Source: Massilia sp. YIM B02769 (GTDB lineage: Bacteria > Pseudomonadota > Gammaproteobacteria > Burkholderiales > Burkholderiaceae_D). Taken from it: a DNA stretch of 64,000 nt. The first letter of the stretch is position 1, and each line of letters begins with the position of its first letter. The position numbers were made by a program, and so were the translations under genes. Where the stretch lies: the NCBI RefSeq assembly GCF_030411995.1, contig NZ_JASNRC010000013.1, forward strand, positions 62,001-126,000, given 5' to 3'. Shown piece by piece: positions 27,040 to 35,753 of this stretch. The notes beneath the pieces are model-generated. The model saw only the letters and a program-made list of their open reading frames with translations, had not been told where the DNA came from and ran no database searches.

Positions 27040-28134
27040 TTAACCCTTGCGTGTTGCGTTGATCAGTTTCAGGAGCGCGGGACCATACAGGTTTTCCATC
27101 GCGCCGCAGAACAGGATGATCAGGCCCTGGATGAAGACAAAGGTCTCGACCGGGATGTTCGGTTTTTCCAGCGACAGGTCGAAACCGCCCTGGATCAGCG
27201 CGCCGAACAGCACCGAGGAGAGGAAGATGCCGATCGGATGCTGGCGGCCCATCAGGGCGATCGCGATGCCGATGAAGCCGGCGCCTTGCGGGAAGTTCAG
27301 GCTCAAGTAGTGGGTCGAACCCAAGATCGAATTCACCGAGGCCAGGCCGGCCAGGGCGCCCGAGATCAGCATGGCGACGATGATCATGCGGCTGATGCGC
27401 ACGCCGGCGTAGTGGGCGGCGTGCTGGTTCAGGCCGGTGGCGCGCAGCTGGTAGCCCCAGGTCGAGCGCGACACCACCACGCCGTAGATGACCAGGGCGA
27501 CGATGGCGATCGGGAAGCCGATGTTCAGCGGCGAATCGCCGAAGAAGGGCAGCCAGGCGTTCAGGGTCGGCAGGGCGGCGGCGTCCGAGAACACGCGGGT
27601 GGCCGGATTCTGTTCGCCTTCGGGCAGCAGGTACTTCACGATGATGAAGTTCATCAGGCTGGCGGCGATGAAGTTGAACATGATGGTCGTGACCACCACG
27701 TGGCTGCCGCGCTTGGCCTGCAGGTAGCCGGGCACGAAGGCCCACAAGGCGCCGAACAGGGCGCTTCCCAGCAGGGCCAGCGGAATCAGCAGCCAGGGCG
27801 AGAGTGTCGCGTCGAACGACAGCATGGCCAATGCCAGGCCGAGGCCGCCGAAGTACATCTGGCCTTCGGCGCCGATGTTGAACAGGCCGGCCTTCATGGC
27901 GATCGACACAGCCAGGCCCGTGAACACGAAGGTGCTGGCGTAGAACAGGGTATAGCCCAGGCCTTCCGGATTCACGACGGCCGAGTCGATCAGGATCTTC
28001 ATCGATTCGACCGGGCTTTCGCCCAGCAGGTGGATGACGAGCGCGGCGACCAGCAGCGCCGACAGCAGGTTCAGGAGCGGCAGGACGATGCCCGTCGCCC
28101 AGCGTGGCAGTTCGGTGGTTTTCATCTGTTTCAT
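27040..28134 (-). CDS. Nucleoside ABC transporter permease (first)
   Basis: A 364-residue permease of the same superfamily, the longer partner (YufP/PnrC type). Recognisable segments are LFNIGAEGQMYFGGLGLALA, AFVPGYLQAKRGSHVVVTTI, MFNFIAASLMNFIIVKYLL and HYAGVRISRMIIVAMLISGA. It overlaps the ATPase stop by four bases (ATGA) and is followed after three bases by the second permease, so all three are translated in series. Substrate assignment to nucleosides rests on the BMP-type binding protein encoded upstream and the surrounding purine genes. Confidence 0.93.
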   Translation of the reverse strand: MKQMKTTELPRWATGIVLPLLNLLSALLVAALVIHLLGESPVESMKILIDSAVVNPEGLGYTLFYASTFVFTGLAVSIAMKAGLFNIGAEGQMYFGGLGLALAMLSFDATLSPWLLIPLALLGSALFGALWAFVPGYLQAKRGSHVVVTTIMFNFIAASLMNFIIVKYLLPEGEQNPATRVFSDAAALPTLNAWLPFFGDSPLNIGFPIAIVALVIYGVVVSRSTWGYQLRATGLNQHAAHYAGVRISRMIIVAMLISGALAGLASVNSILGSTHYLSLNFPQGAGFIGIAIALMGRQHPIGIFLSSVLFGALIQGGFDLSLEKPNIPVETFVFIQGLIILFCGAMENLYGPALLKLINATRKG

Positions 28135-29660
28135 GACTTGTGCATCCCGCCCATCAGGAGGCCGATGCGGGTGGTGTCGAATTCTTCAATGTTCAGCTCG
28201 CCGGTGACGCGGCCGCCGGACATGACCACGATGCGGTCGGCCAGGGCGCGCACTTCTTCCAGCTCCACCGAGACCAGCAGGATCGCCACGCCTTCGTCGC
28301 GCAGGCGCAGCAGCTGGGTATGGATCGATTCGATGGTGCCGATGTCGACGCCGCGGGTCGGCTGGCCGACCAGCATCAGTTTCGGCTGGGCCGAGACTTC
28401 GCGCGCGATGACGACCTTTTGCTGGTTGCCGCCGGAGAGCAGGCCGATGCGCAGGTCGGGGTTGTTCGGACGTACGTCGAAGGCCTGCAGCAGGTGGGCG
28501 CAGCGCTTCGTGATGGCGTCGAAATCGAACAGGCCCCAGCGGTTCTTCACGCGGTGCTCGTAGCCGAACACCGTGTTCTGCATCACCGAGTAATCCTTGA
28601 TCACGCCGTCGCGCAGGCGGTCTTCCGGCACGTGGCCGATGCCGAGCTGGCGGAAGGTGTAGGGCAGGCCATCGGCGTTCGAGCGGCCGGCGTAGGGAAG
28701 CTGCTTGCCTTCGAGTTCGACCTGGCCGGACGTCGGCAGGCGCATGCCGGCCAGGATTTCCATCAGTTCGCTCTGGCCATTGCCCGAGACGCCGGCAATC
28801 GCGACGATCTCGCCGGCGCGCACGGTCAGGTTGATGTCGGCCAGCAGTTGCACCTTGCTCGCATCCTGCAGCTGCAGGTTATTCACCTTCAGCACCGGCG
28901 CGCCGGGATTGAAAGGCTTGCGCGGCAGGTTGCCTTCGATCGGACGGCCGACCATCATGTTGGCCAGCTGTTCCTTCGAGGTCTCGCTGGTCGTGACGGC
29001 GCCCGCCACACGGCCGGCGCGCATCACCGTCACCTGGTCGGTGATGTCCATGATCTCCTGCAGCTTGTGGGTGATCAGGATGATGGTCTTGCCCTGGTCC
29101 TTGAACAGGCGCAGGATTTCGAACAGGGACGCGGTTTCCTGGGCGGTGAGCACGGCGGTCGGCTCGTCCAGGATCAGGATGTTGGCGCTGCGGTAGATCT
29201 GCTTCAGGATCTCGACGCGCTGCTGGGCGCCCACCGACAGATCGTGGATGGTGGCCAGCGGATCGACGTCGAGGCGGTAGCGCGTGCAGATCTCGCGCAG
29301 GGTGTTCTCGACTTCCTTGCGTTTTGCAGCCAGCATGAAGCCGCCCTCGGCACCCAGCATCACGTTATCGAGCACGGTCATGTTTTCGACCAGCATGAAG
29401 TGCTGGTGGACCATGCCGATGCCGAGATCGATGGCTTCCTGGCTGCTACGGATGTTCCGTGCCTGGCCATCGATCAGGAGTTGCCCGCTGTCGGCATGGT
29501 AATAGCCGTACAGGATGCTCATCAGGGTGGATTTGCCGGCGCCGTTCTCCCCGATGACGCCATGGATGGACCCCTTGGCGATCGTGAAGCTGACGTCAGC
29601 GTTCGCTTGCACCGGCCCGAAGACCTTGCTTATATTGCGAAATTCTACGGCTGGCTGCAT
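28131..29660 (-). CDS. Nucleoside ABC transporter ATPase, two fused ABC domains
   Basis: A 509-residue ATPase with two nucleotide-binding domains. The first is canonical: GENGAGKSTLMSILYG, LSVGAQQRVEILKQIYRSAN, ILILDEPTAVLT. The second has a degenerate Walker A (VSGNGQSELMEILAG) with signature LLSGGNQQKVVIARE and GQPTRGVDIG, as usual in sugar/nucleoside importers of this class. I start at ATG 29660 (MQPAVEFRNIS), because the upstream extension would need a GTG and adds an unrelated hydrophobic stretch. A 35-bp palindrome lies between the binding-protein gene and this one. Confidence 0.93.
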   Translation of the reverse strand: MQPAVEFRNISKVFGPVQANADVSFTIAKGSIHGVIGENGAGKSTLMSILYGYYHADSGQLLIDGQARNIRSSQEAIDLGIGMVHQHFMLVENMTVLDNVMLGAEGGFMLAAKRKEVENTLREICTRYRLDVDPLATIHDLSVGAQQRVEILKQIYRSANILILDEPTAVLTAQETASLFEILRLFKDQGKTIILITHKLQEIMDITDQVTVMRAGRVAGAVTTSETSKEQLANMMVGRPIEGNLPRKPFNPGAPVLKVNNLQLQDASKVQLLADINLTVRAGEIVAIAGVSGNGQSELMEILAGMRLPTSGQVELEGKQLPYAGRSNADGLPYTFRQLGIGHVPEDRLRDGVIKDYSVMQNTVFGYEHRVKNRWGLFDFDAITKRCAHLLQAFDVRPNNPDLRIGLLSGGNQQKVVIAREVSAQPKLMLVGQPTRGVDIGTIESIHTQLLRLRDEGVAILLVSVELEEVRALADRIVVMSGGRVTGELNIEEFDTTRIGLLMGGMHKS

Positions 29661-29737
29661 AGCGATGTGTCGTAAAAATGTTTGCTTAAAAATGATGAAT
29701 GCATTGAGTGGCACGGCGGCCAGCTCAACGCATTAAA

Positions 29738-29772
29738 AGCGCGCCGCGCCGGAGGCTCCGGCGCGGCGCGCT
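29738..29772 (-). terminator. Perfect 35-base palindromic hairpin between the binding-protein and ATPase genes
   Basis: Positions 29738-29754 are the exact reverse complement of 29756-29772, around one central base; nearly all G/C. On the minus strand it lies 22 bases after the binding-protein stop, with TTTTAATG downstream. It is a good candidate for partial termination or 3' protection that keeps binding-protein mRNA more abundant than the transporter mRNA. Confidence 0.7.
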
Positions 29773-29793
29773 GTCGTCAAAACGAGATGAAAA

Positions 29794-30789
29794 TCAGACC
29801 GGGCAGCTGCTGCCTGCGCGGTAGTCGATGACCTTGATCTTGCCGTTGATGATGTCGGCTTTCACGCCGTTCACACGTTTTTCGATTTCCGGGGTGACGA
29901 CCTTGCGGTTGTCCTTGTCCAGCACCCAGTCGACGCCGCCTTCTTTCAGGCCCTTATACGTGGTGCCGCCTTTCCAGGTGTTGTTCTTGACCTGCATGAA
30001 GGAGTCGTAGATCGCCACGTCGACGCGCTTGACCATCGAGGTCAGCATGTTGCCCGGGTGGAGGTAGTTCTGGTTCGAGTCGACGCCGATCGCCAGCTTG
30101 CCTTTTTCCTTGGCCATCTGCAGGGCGCCCATGCCCGAGCCGCCGGCCACGGCGAACACGACGTCGGCGCCGCGGTCGAATTGCTGGCGTGCCAGTTCGC
30201 CGCCCTTGGCCGGGTCATTCCAGGCCGCGGCGGTGGTGCCGACCATGTTCGAGACGATGTCGATCTTCGGCTGCTGGGCCTTGGCGCCCTGGGCGTAGCC
30301 GCAGGCAAAGGCGCGGATCAGCGGAATGTCCATGCCGCCGACGAAGCCGATCTTCTTCGACTTCGAGGCCATGGCGGCGGCGACGCCGACCAGGTAGGAG
30401 CCTTCCTGTTCCTTGAACATGATCGAGTTCACGTTCGCGCCCGGCGCGACGCTGTCGATCAGGACGAACTTGACCTTCGGGAATTCCTTGGCGACCTTGG
30501 CCACGGCCTGGGTCTGGGAGAAGCCGATGGCGGCGATCATGTCGAGCTTCTTGCGCGCGAGGCCGCGCATCACCTGCTCGGCCTGGGTATCGCTGTTGGC
30601 CTGGACTTCGATGTAGGGGATGTTCGTTTCTTTCTTGAAGCGCTCGGCGCCTTCGAAAGCGGACTGGTTGAACGACTTGTCGAACTTGCCGCCGGCATCG
30701 TAGACGATGCCCAGTTTCGGATTGGCTGCGCTGGCCGAACCGGCGATGCACAGTGCTGCAATCGTCATGCTGAGTTGCTTGAATTTCAT
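29794..30789 (-). CDS. BMP-family nucleoside-binding protein
   Basis: A 331-residue periplasmic solute-binding protein of the basic-membrane-protein family (PnrA-like). The signal peptide ends GSASA (type I, no lipobox). Visible family segments are LGIVYDAGGKFDKSFNQSAF, EGAERFKKET, FKEQEGSYLVGVAAAM, KIGFVGGMDIPLIRAFACGY, FAVAGGSGMGALQMAKEKG and AIGVDSNQNYLHPGNMLTSM. It should capture purine nucleosides for the adjacent ABC importer. ATG 30789 is chosen for GGAGCTATTTC before it and for the signal peptide. It is the first gene of the operon. Confidence 0.93.
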   Translation of the reverse strand: MKFKQLSMTIAALCIAGSASAANPKLGIVYDAGGKFDKSFNQSAFEGAERFKKETNIPYIEVQANSDTQAEQVMRGLARKKLDMIAAIGFSQTQAVAKVAKEFPKVKFVLIDSVAPGANVNSIMFKEQEGSYLVGVAAAMASKSKKIGFVGGMDIPLIRAFACGYAQGAKAQQPKIDIVSNMVGTTAAAWNDPAKGGELARQQFDRGADVVFAVAGGSGMGALQMAKEKGKLAIGVDSNQNYLHPGNMLTSMVKRVDVAIYDSFMQVKNNTWKGGTTYKGLKEGGVDWVLDKDNRKVVTPEIEKRVNGVKADIINGKIKVIDYRAGSSCPV

Positions 30790-31190
30790 GAAATAGCTCC
30801 TGGAATTTCGATATTGTACCCGGCGCAACGGCTGCGTTGGGAAGGGCGGCATAAAGGCAAGGCAAAGGCGCCTTCGTTCCGTGCCGGGCACAGGACGCTG
30901 GGCGCACGAATTTTTTACCGTGCGGATTGTGTCAGCCCCGAACGTTTCATGGGGTTACGATTTGTATCCGGGGCCTTCTCCCATGCCTGGCGTGCGCGAA
31001 TGTCGCAGCAATGCAACAGCAAGGGGGAAGGGTGGTCCGGCCATGGGGCTGCGTGGCGCCGGGTAGCGGAACCTGCGCAGCTCAACCTGTCAAATATGCA
31101 TCAGCCCGTGGATGCAAGACAAATACGATTTTACTTGGCAATTTATTCGAGGGAAATATAAATGCCGACAACATTCGGCATTTTTTTCCA
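30790..31190 (-). promoter_or_regulatory. Upstream region of the nucleoside transporter operon, with a terminator at its far end
   Basis: About 400 bases with no convincing gene. The part nearest the binding-protein gene should carry its promoter; CTGACA followed by a TAAAAA-type box on the minus strand near 30910-30940 is a weak candidate. At 31162-31187, ATGCCGA and TCGGCAT form a stem with a T-run on the plus strand and TTTATATTT on the minus strand; it probably ends transcription of the minus-strand hydrolase gene that stops at 31191. Confidence 0.5.
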
Positions 31191-32060
31191 TCACGCCACA
31201 GTTTCGACAAGTTGCGGGGCGGGCAAAGGCTGGCGGAAGCGCTCGGTCAGGAAGTTGGCGACGCGCACCTGGGTGGCTTCCAGGTAGGGGATGTTCAGGT
31301 GGTCCGAGCCGGGGACGATCTCGTCGGCGATCAGGTTCGCCAGCTTGCCGCACAGCTGGTCGGTGTGCGAATGGGGCACGATGTCGTCGCTTTCGGCACG
31401 CAGCACGCAAGTGGGCACGGTGAGCGAAGGCGCGTACTTGATCGACTCGAAGCGGTGGCGCAGCATGTATTCGATCGGCATCGCGCGGAACTTGCGCTTG
31501 GCGATCGCCAGGATCGAATCGTAGGGCGTGATCAAGACCACCGAGTGGGCGGCGCGTTCCTTGGCCACTTGCACGGCCACGCCGGAACCGAGGCTGCGCC
31601 CGACCACGGCGATGCGGCGCGCGTCGACCTGGCCGAGGGCCGCCAGCCAGTCGTACAAGGTGCAGCCGTCGTCGATCATCAGGGTTTCGTCGGGGATGCC
31701 CTGGGAATTGCCGTAGCCGCGGTAGTTCATCGCCAGCACGGTCATGTTCGGGAACAGATTGCCGGCGTCGCGCACCACCCAGGACACTTCCTCGGAGCGG
31801 CCGCCGAAATACAGCACTGCCGGACGCGGACCCGGCACGCGCGGCGTCATCAGCCAGCCGCACAGGCGGGTGCCGTCTTTTGCGCGCAGGACGATCGGGC
31901 GGGTGCGATGGCCGCTGCTGCGCGGACTATTGACCTCGGGGATGATGGTCGGGTTGAACACCAGCCGGCGCTGGTTGGCTGCTACCGCAGCCGTCAGGCC
32001 CAGCCACAACACGCTGGCGAATCCCGCCATCCCTGCCGCCATTTTTTTCGATGTGTTCAT
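31191..32060 (-). CDS. Alpha/beta hydrolase, membrane-anchored or exported
   Basis: A 289-residue serine hydrolase with an N-terminal hydrophobic helix (about 8-27) that is either an uncleaved anchor or a signal. The core has the nucleophile elbow GRSLGSG, an oxyanion-type strand PAVLYFGGRSEE, NYRGYGNSQG, and a late acid and histidine (ESDDIVP, GSDHLNIPY). It resembles BEM46/YqkD-like alpha/beta hydrolases of unknown substrate. The gene stands alone, with a terminator-like hairpin after it and a fold-back element (32198-32359) upstream. Confidence 0.85.
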   Translation of the reverse strand: MNTSKKMAAGMAGFASVLWLGLTAAVAANQRRLVFNPTIIPEVNSPRSSGHRTRPIVLRAKDGTRLCGWLMTPRVPGPRPAVLYFGGRSEEVSWVVRDAGNLFPNMTVLAMNYRGYGNSQGIPDETLMIDDGCTLYDWLAALGQVDARRIAVVGRSLGSGVAVQVAKERAAHSVVLITPYDSILAIAKRKFRAMPIEYMLRHRFESIKYAPSLTVPTCVLRAESDDIVPHSHTDQLCGKLANLIADEIVPGSDHLNIPYLEATQVRVANFLTERFRQPLPAPQLVETVA

Positions 32061-32197
32061 GTGTACAGTCTACGCTCCTGCTGGCAACTCTTCTGTGCGG
32101 CACATCGCCATGCACTGCAACATCAGGCTGAGCTAGCGAGACAGTATGATTTGCGCAACAGCAACGCCGCCGGCCATGCATCCGGCATCGCTGTGGT

Positions 32198-32359
32198 CTA
32201 AGTACTCACCCATAAATAAATGTGTTTTTGGCTTCCATAACCGGCGCGTTGCTGCGTTGGCTCGCGCTTGCAGTGCTCGCACTGCGGCGCGCTCGCCGCC
32301 TTGCACTGCATCCGGTTCTGTTTGCCAAAACTCACATTTATTTCCGGTCGAGTACTTAG
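32198..32359. repeat. 162-base fold-back element, unrelated to the REP family
   Basis: The ends are perfect inverted copies of CTAAGTACTC. The arms extend about 35 bases (32198-32232 and 32324-32359) with a few differences, sharing AAATAAATGTG and TTTTGGC. Further in, AACCGG and GCAGTGC are also mirrored. On the minus strand the terminal CTAAGT supplies the TAA stop of the NHL-repeat gene. It looks like a miniature inverted-repeat element; I see no target duplication and no second copy in the window. Confidence 0.75.
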
Positions 32360-33543
32360 CGCGCCGGCACCAGCTTCAAGACCATGTTCTGCGAGGTCGC
32401 AGCCAGCGACCCGGCCGCCAGCACCGTGATGCCGCGCGGCGCGTTCAGGCTGCCGGGCAGGGGGCCGAGCACCACGTTCTGCGTGCCGGGCGTGCCGACC
32501 ACGGTGCTGACCGTGCCCGAGGTGGCGATGCGGCGGATGCTGCCGTTGCCGGTATCGGCCACGAACAGCGTGCCGGCGCCGTCCATCGTCAGCGCGGCGG
32601 CGTTGCAGAAGCGCGCGCTGGCGCCGGGGCCGTCGGCGGTGCCGCATTGCCCGGCCGCGCCGGCAATCGTGCGTACCTCGCCGGAAGGCGAGATTTCGCG
32701 GATCGTCGAGTTGGCCGTGTCGGCCACGTACAGGTAGCCGTCGTCGTCGACCTCGATGTCGCGCGGTTCGCAGAAGCGGGCGGCGTTCCCGCGTCCGTCG
32801 GCGCTGCCGCAGGCGCCGGCCACGCCGGCCACGGTGGTGACGGCGTTGTTGCGGTCGATGCGGCGGATGGTGTGGTTCATGGTGTCGGCCACGTACAGGT
32901 TGCCGTTGCGGTCGAGCGTGATGCCCTGCGGGTTGCAGAAGCGCGCATTGCCGGCGCTGCCATCCTGGCTGCCGCACTGGCCGGCGGCGCCGGCGAGCGT
33001 GGTGACGGCGCCGCCCGCGCTTACCTGGCGGATGGTCGAGTTGCCGCTGTCGGTGACGTACAGGTTGCCGTCGATGTCGGCTTCGAGGCGGGTGGGGGCG
33101 TTGAAGCGCGCCGCGCCGCCGGCGCCGTCGGCGCTGCCGGGCGCACCGGCGCTGCCGGCCAGGGTGACCGCCACGCCCTGCTGCGAGACCTTGCGGATGG
33201 TGCCGCTCGCGCGTTCGGCCACGTACAAATTGCCGTCGGGCCCGAGCACGATGCCCTCGGGCGCATCGAAGCGGGCGGCCGAGCCGGAGCCGTCGAGCGA
33301 TCCGCCGCAGGTGGGGCACAATCCGCCGGCGATCAGGAAGATGCCGGGGTCCGACGCGGAGCCGCCGCCCGGCCAGTCCGGCTTGTGCGGATAATCATGG
33401 TCGTCGTCGTAGTCGACGTAGCCGAAACCGAGCGAGACACCGCCGCCGCACGCGGCAAGGACGGTGGACAGGAGCAGCGCCCCGATGCGCACGCCGGATC
33501 GGCGCAGGAAGCGCAACAGTGGAGCGAAGATAGTCGGGGACAT
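32356..33543 (-). CDS. NHL-repeat lipoprotein
   Basis: A 395-residue protein starting at ATG 33543, chosen for the AAGGAGATGCC ribosome site. A signal ending LLLSTVLAAC is a lipobox, so it is lipid-anchored in the envelope. A DYDDDHDYPHKPDWPGGG linker leads to five or six NHL beta-propeller repeats, each with GNLYVADTxNxTIRxI-type strands alternating with a VTTLAGxAG..GSxDG..xNARF segment containing paired cysteines. NHL propellers bind proteins, peptidoglycan or other ligands; there is no catalytic signature. Its stop codon lies inside the fold-back element, so the native C terminus may differ. Confidence 0.85.
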   Translation of the reverse strand: MSPTIFAPLLRFLRRSGVRIGALLLSTVLAACGGGVSLGFGYVDYDDDHDYPHKPDWPGGGSASDPGIFLIAGGLCPTCGGSLDGSGSAARFDAPEGIVLGPDGNLYVAERASGTIRKVSQQGVAVTLAGSAGAPGSADGAGGAARFNAPTRLEADIDGNLYVTDSGNSTIRQVSAGGAVTTLAGAAGQCGSQDGSAGNARFCNPQGITLDRNGNLYVADTMNHTIRRIDRNNAVTTVAGVAGACGSADGRGNAARFCEPRDIEVDDDGYLYVADTANSTIREISPSGEVRTIAGAAGQCGTADGPGASARFCNAAALTMDGAGTLFVADTGNGSIRRIATSGTVSTVVGTPGTQNVVLGPLPGSLNAPRGITVLAAGSLAATSQNMVLKLVPAR

Positions 33544-33720
33544 GGCATCTCCTTGGGCTGGACGTCGGCGGCTTGCCGTTCGTGACCGTATCGAGATTAG
33601 TGAGGCACGGCGTTCCAAGTATGAGCGCGATCAAGCGTGCGCGGGTGCACGCCAGAACTGCGCAGCGGTCCGCATGTGGGTTACTATGGCTCCTTACTAT
33701 CGAATAACACCGGAGACACC

Positions 33721-34023
33721 GTGCATTATCTGCTCATCTACGATCTCGCTCCCGACTATCTCGAACGCCGCGCCGAGTTCCGCAACGAACACCTGCGCCT
33801 GGCCTGGGAAGCCCAGGAACGCGGCGAGATGGTGCTGGCCGGCGCACTCGACGAGCCGGCCGACCGCGCGATGCTCCTGTTCGATGTCCACAGCCCGCAA
33901 GTGCCGCAGCTGTTCGCCGCCAGGGACCCGTATGTCACACACGGCCTGGTGCGCGCCTTCCACGTGCGGCGCTGGAATACGGTGGTGGGCGACCTGGCCG
34001 GGAATCCGGTGCGTCCCGAATAA
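33721..34023 (+). CDS. YciI-family protein
   Basis: A 100-residue protein (start GTG 33721, ribosome site CCGGAGACACC) with the YCII dimeric alpha/beta-barrel pattern: HYLLIYDLAPDYLERRAEFR, HLRLAWEAQERGEMVLAGAL, ADRAMLLFDVHS, RDPYVTHGLVRAFHVRRWNTVVG. Family members are small putative enzymes of uncertain role. Plus strand, 78 bases before the DUF969 gene; cotranscription is possible but not required. Confidence 0.9.
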   Translation: MHYLLIYDLAPDYLERRAEFRNEHLRLAWEAQERGEMVLAGALDEPADRAMLLFDVHSPQVPQLFAARDPYVTHGLVRAFHVRRWNTVVGDLAGNPVRPE

Positions 34024-34101
34024 AGCCCCCTCAGCGGTTTCACTAAGGCAATCCGCCTTCGGTTAAACTCATCCGGCTAATCATTCAAGCCGGAGACCGT
34101 A

Positions 34102-34794
34102 TTGCAAACCGCTGTCAACCTGTGGCCGCTGCTGGGCGTGGCCGTCATCGCCGCCGGCTTCCTGTTGCGTGCCAATCCCGTGCTGGTGGTGGTCGCCGCC
34201 TGCGGCGTTACCGGCGCCGCGGCCGCCATGCCCTTCCTGCACCTGCTCGAGTCGCTCGGCACGGCCTTCGTCAAGACGCGTAATTTACCGCTGGTCCTGC
34301 TGCTGCCGCTGGCCGCCGTCGGCCTGCTCGAGCGCTTCGGCCTGAAGGAGCACGCGATGGCCAGCATCGCGAAGATCCGCTCGGCCACCGCCGGGCGCCT
34401 GCTGATCGTCTACCTGTTCCTGCGCGAGACCACGGCCGCCGCCGGCCTCACCAGCCTGGGCGGCCAGCCGTCGATGGTGCGTCCGCTGGTGGCGCCCCTG
34501 GCCGAAGGCGCGGCCGAGGCGCGCAACGGCAAGCTGTCCGACAAGCTGCGCTACCGCATCCGCGCCATGGCCGCCGCCACCGACAACGTCGGACTGTTCT
34601 TTGGCGAAGACATCTTCGTGGCCTTCGGCGCCATCGTGCTGATGCAGACCATCCTGCGCGCCGAGGGCATCGAGGTCGATCCGCTGCACATGGCGCTGTG
34701 GGGCATCCCGACCGCGATCTGCGCCTTCGTGATCCACAGCTGGAACCTGCGCCGCCTGGACGCCGCGATCCACCGCGAAGGAGCGGGCAAGTGA
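34102..34794 (+). CDS. DUF969 membrane protein, candidate transporter subunit
   Basis: A 230-residue membrane protein of the DUF969 family: NLWPLLGVAVIAAGFLLRAN at the start, LPLAAVGLLERFGLKEHA, RLLIVYLFLRETTAAAGLTS, and AATDNVGLFFGEDIFVAFGA. About five to six membrane segments. Start TTG at 34102 with CCGGAGACCGTA upstream. Its stop overlaps the GTG of the DUF979 gene, and pyroglutamyl peptidase follows, so the pair is probably a two-component permease for pyroglutamate or a related product. This is inference from gene order; no biochemical signature is visible. Confidence 0.85.
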   Translation: MQTAVNLWPLLGVAVIAAGFLLRANPVLVVVAACGVTGAAAAMPFLHLLESLGTAFVKTRNLPLVLLLPLAAVGLLERFGLKEHAMASIAKIRSATAGRLLIVYLFLRETTAAAGLTSLGGQPSMVRPLVAPLAEGAAEARNGKLSDKLRYRIRAMAAATDNVGLFFGEDIFVAFGAIVLMQTILRAEGIEVDPLHMALWGIPTAICAFVIHSWNLRRLDAAIHREGAGK

Positions 34795-35747
34795 TTTTTT
34801 CGCTGCAATTCTTATATGTGCTCGTCGGCCTGCTGCTCGGTACCGTCGCGCTCCTGACCCTGCTCGACAAGGACCATCCGCGCCGCTTCACCAGTGCGCT
34901 GTTCTGGGGCCTGTACGCTTTCATTTATCTCGCCGGCGACGTCATTCCGGCGGCGGCGGCCGGTGCGATCATGATCGCGATGGCGTTGCTGGCCGGTTGC
35001 GGCCTGGTGCGCCAGGGCAAGCATGGCACGCTGGACGAAGCCACCCGCCGCGCCAGTGCCGCGCGCCTCGGCCATCAACTGTTCCTGCCGGCGCTGGTGA
35101 TTCCGGTCGTGACCGTGCTCGGCGCCACCGTGCTGAAGGAAGTGCGCATCGGCGACTGGCTGCTGTTCGACCAATCCCACCTGACCCTGGCCAGCCTGGG
35201 CCTGGGTTCGCTGCTGGCCATCGGCGCCGCCTGCTGGCTGACCAAAGCGACGCCGGTGCAGGGTGTACGCGAGGCGCGGCGCCTGGTCGACGCCATGAGC
35301 TGGGCGGTGACCCTGCCGCACATGCTGGCCGTGCTCGGCCTGCTGTTCACCGAGGCCGGCGTGGGCAAGGCGGTGGCCCAGGTCAGCACCAGCTGGTTCG
35401 ACGTCGATTCGCGCTTCGCCGCCGTGGCCTTGTATTGCATCGCCATGGCGGTGTTCACTATCATCATGGGCAATGGCTTCGCGGCCTTTCCGGTGATTGC
35501 CGGCGGCATCGGCATTCCGGTCCTGGTGAAGGTGTATGGCGCCGATCCGGCCATCATGGCTGCCATCGGCATGTTCAGTGCGTATTGCGGCACATTAATG
35601 ACGCCGATGGCGGCGAACTTTAATATCGTCCCCGCGGCGCTCCTGGAGTTGCCTGACAAAAACGCGGTGATCAAGGCGCAGATTCCGACCGCGCTGCCGC
35701 TGCTGGCGGCGAACATCGTCCTCCTCTACTTCCTGATGAAGCCTTAG
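34791..35747 (+). CDS. DUF979 membrane protein, candidate transporter subunit
   Basis: A 318-residue multi-pass membrane protein of the DUF979 family, starting at GTG 34791 (AAGGAGCGGGCAA before it), four bases into the end of the DUF969 gene. Segments include LYVLVGLLLGTVALLTLLDK, LFWGLYAFIYLAGDVIPAAA, RLGHQLFLPALVIPVVTVLG, IIMGNGFAAFPVIAGGIGIP and FSAYCGTLMTPMAANFNIVP. Around ten hydrophobic segments, like a solute carrier. It ends 6 bases before pyroglutamyl peptidase, so the three are one transcription unit. Confidence 0.87.
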   Translation: MIFSLQFLYVLVGLLLGTVALLTLLDKDHPRRFTSALFWGLYAFIYLAGDVIPAAAAGAIMIAMALLAGCGLVRQGKHGTLDEATRRASAARLGHQLFLPALVIPVVTVLGATVLKEVRIGDWLLFDQSHLTLASLGLGSLLAIGAACWLTKATPVQGVREARRLVDAMSWAVTLPHMLAVLGLLFTEAGVGKAVAQVSTSWFDVDSRFAAVALYCIAMAVFTIIMGNGFAAFPVIAGGIGIPVLVKVYGADPAIMAAIGMFSAYCGTLMTPMAANFNIVPAALLELPDKNAVIKAQIPTALPLLAANIVLLYFLMKP

Positions 35748-35753
35748 CCCACT

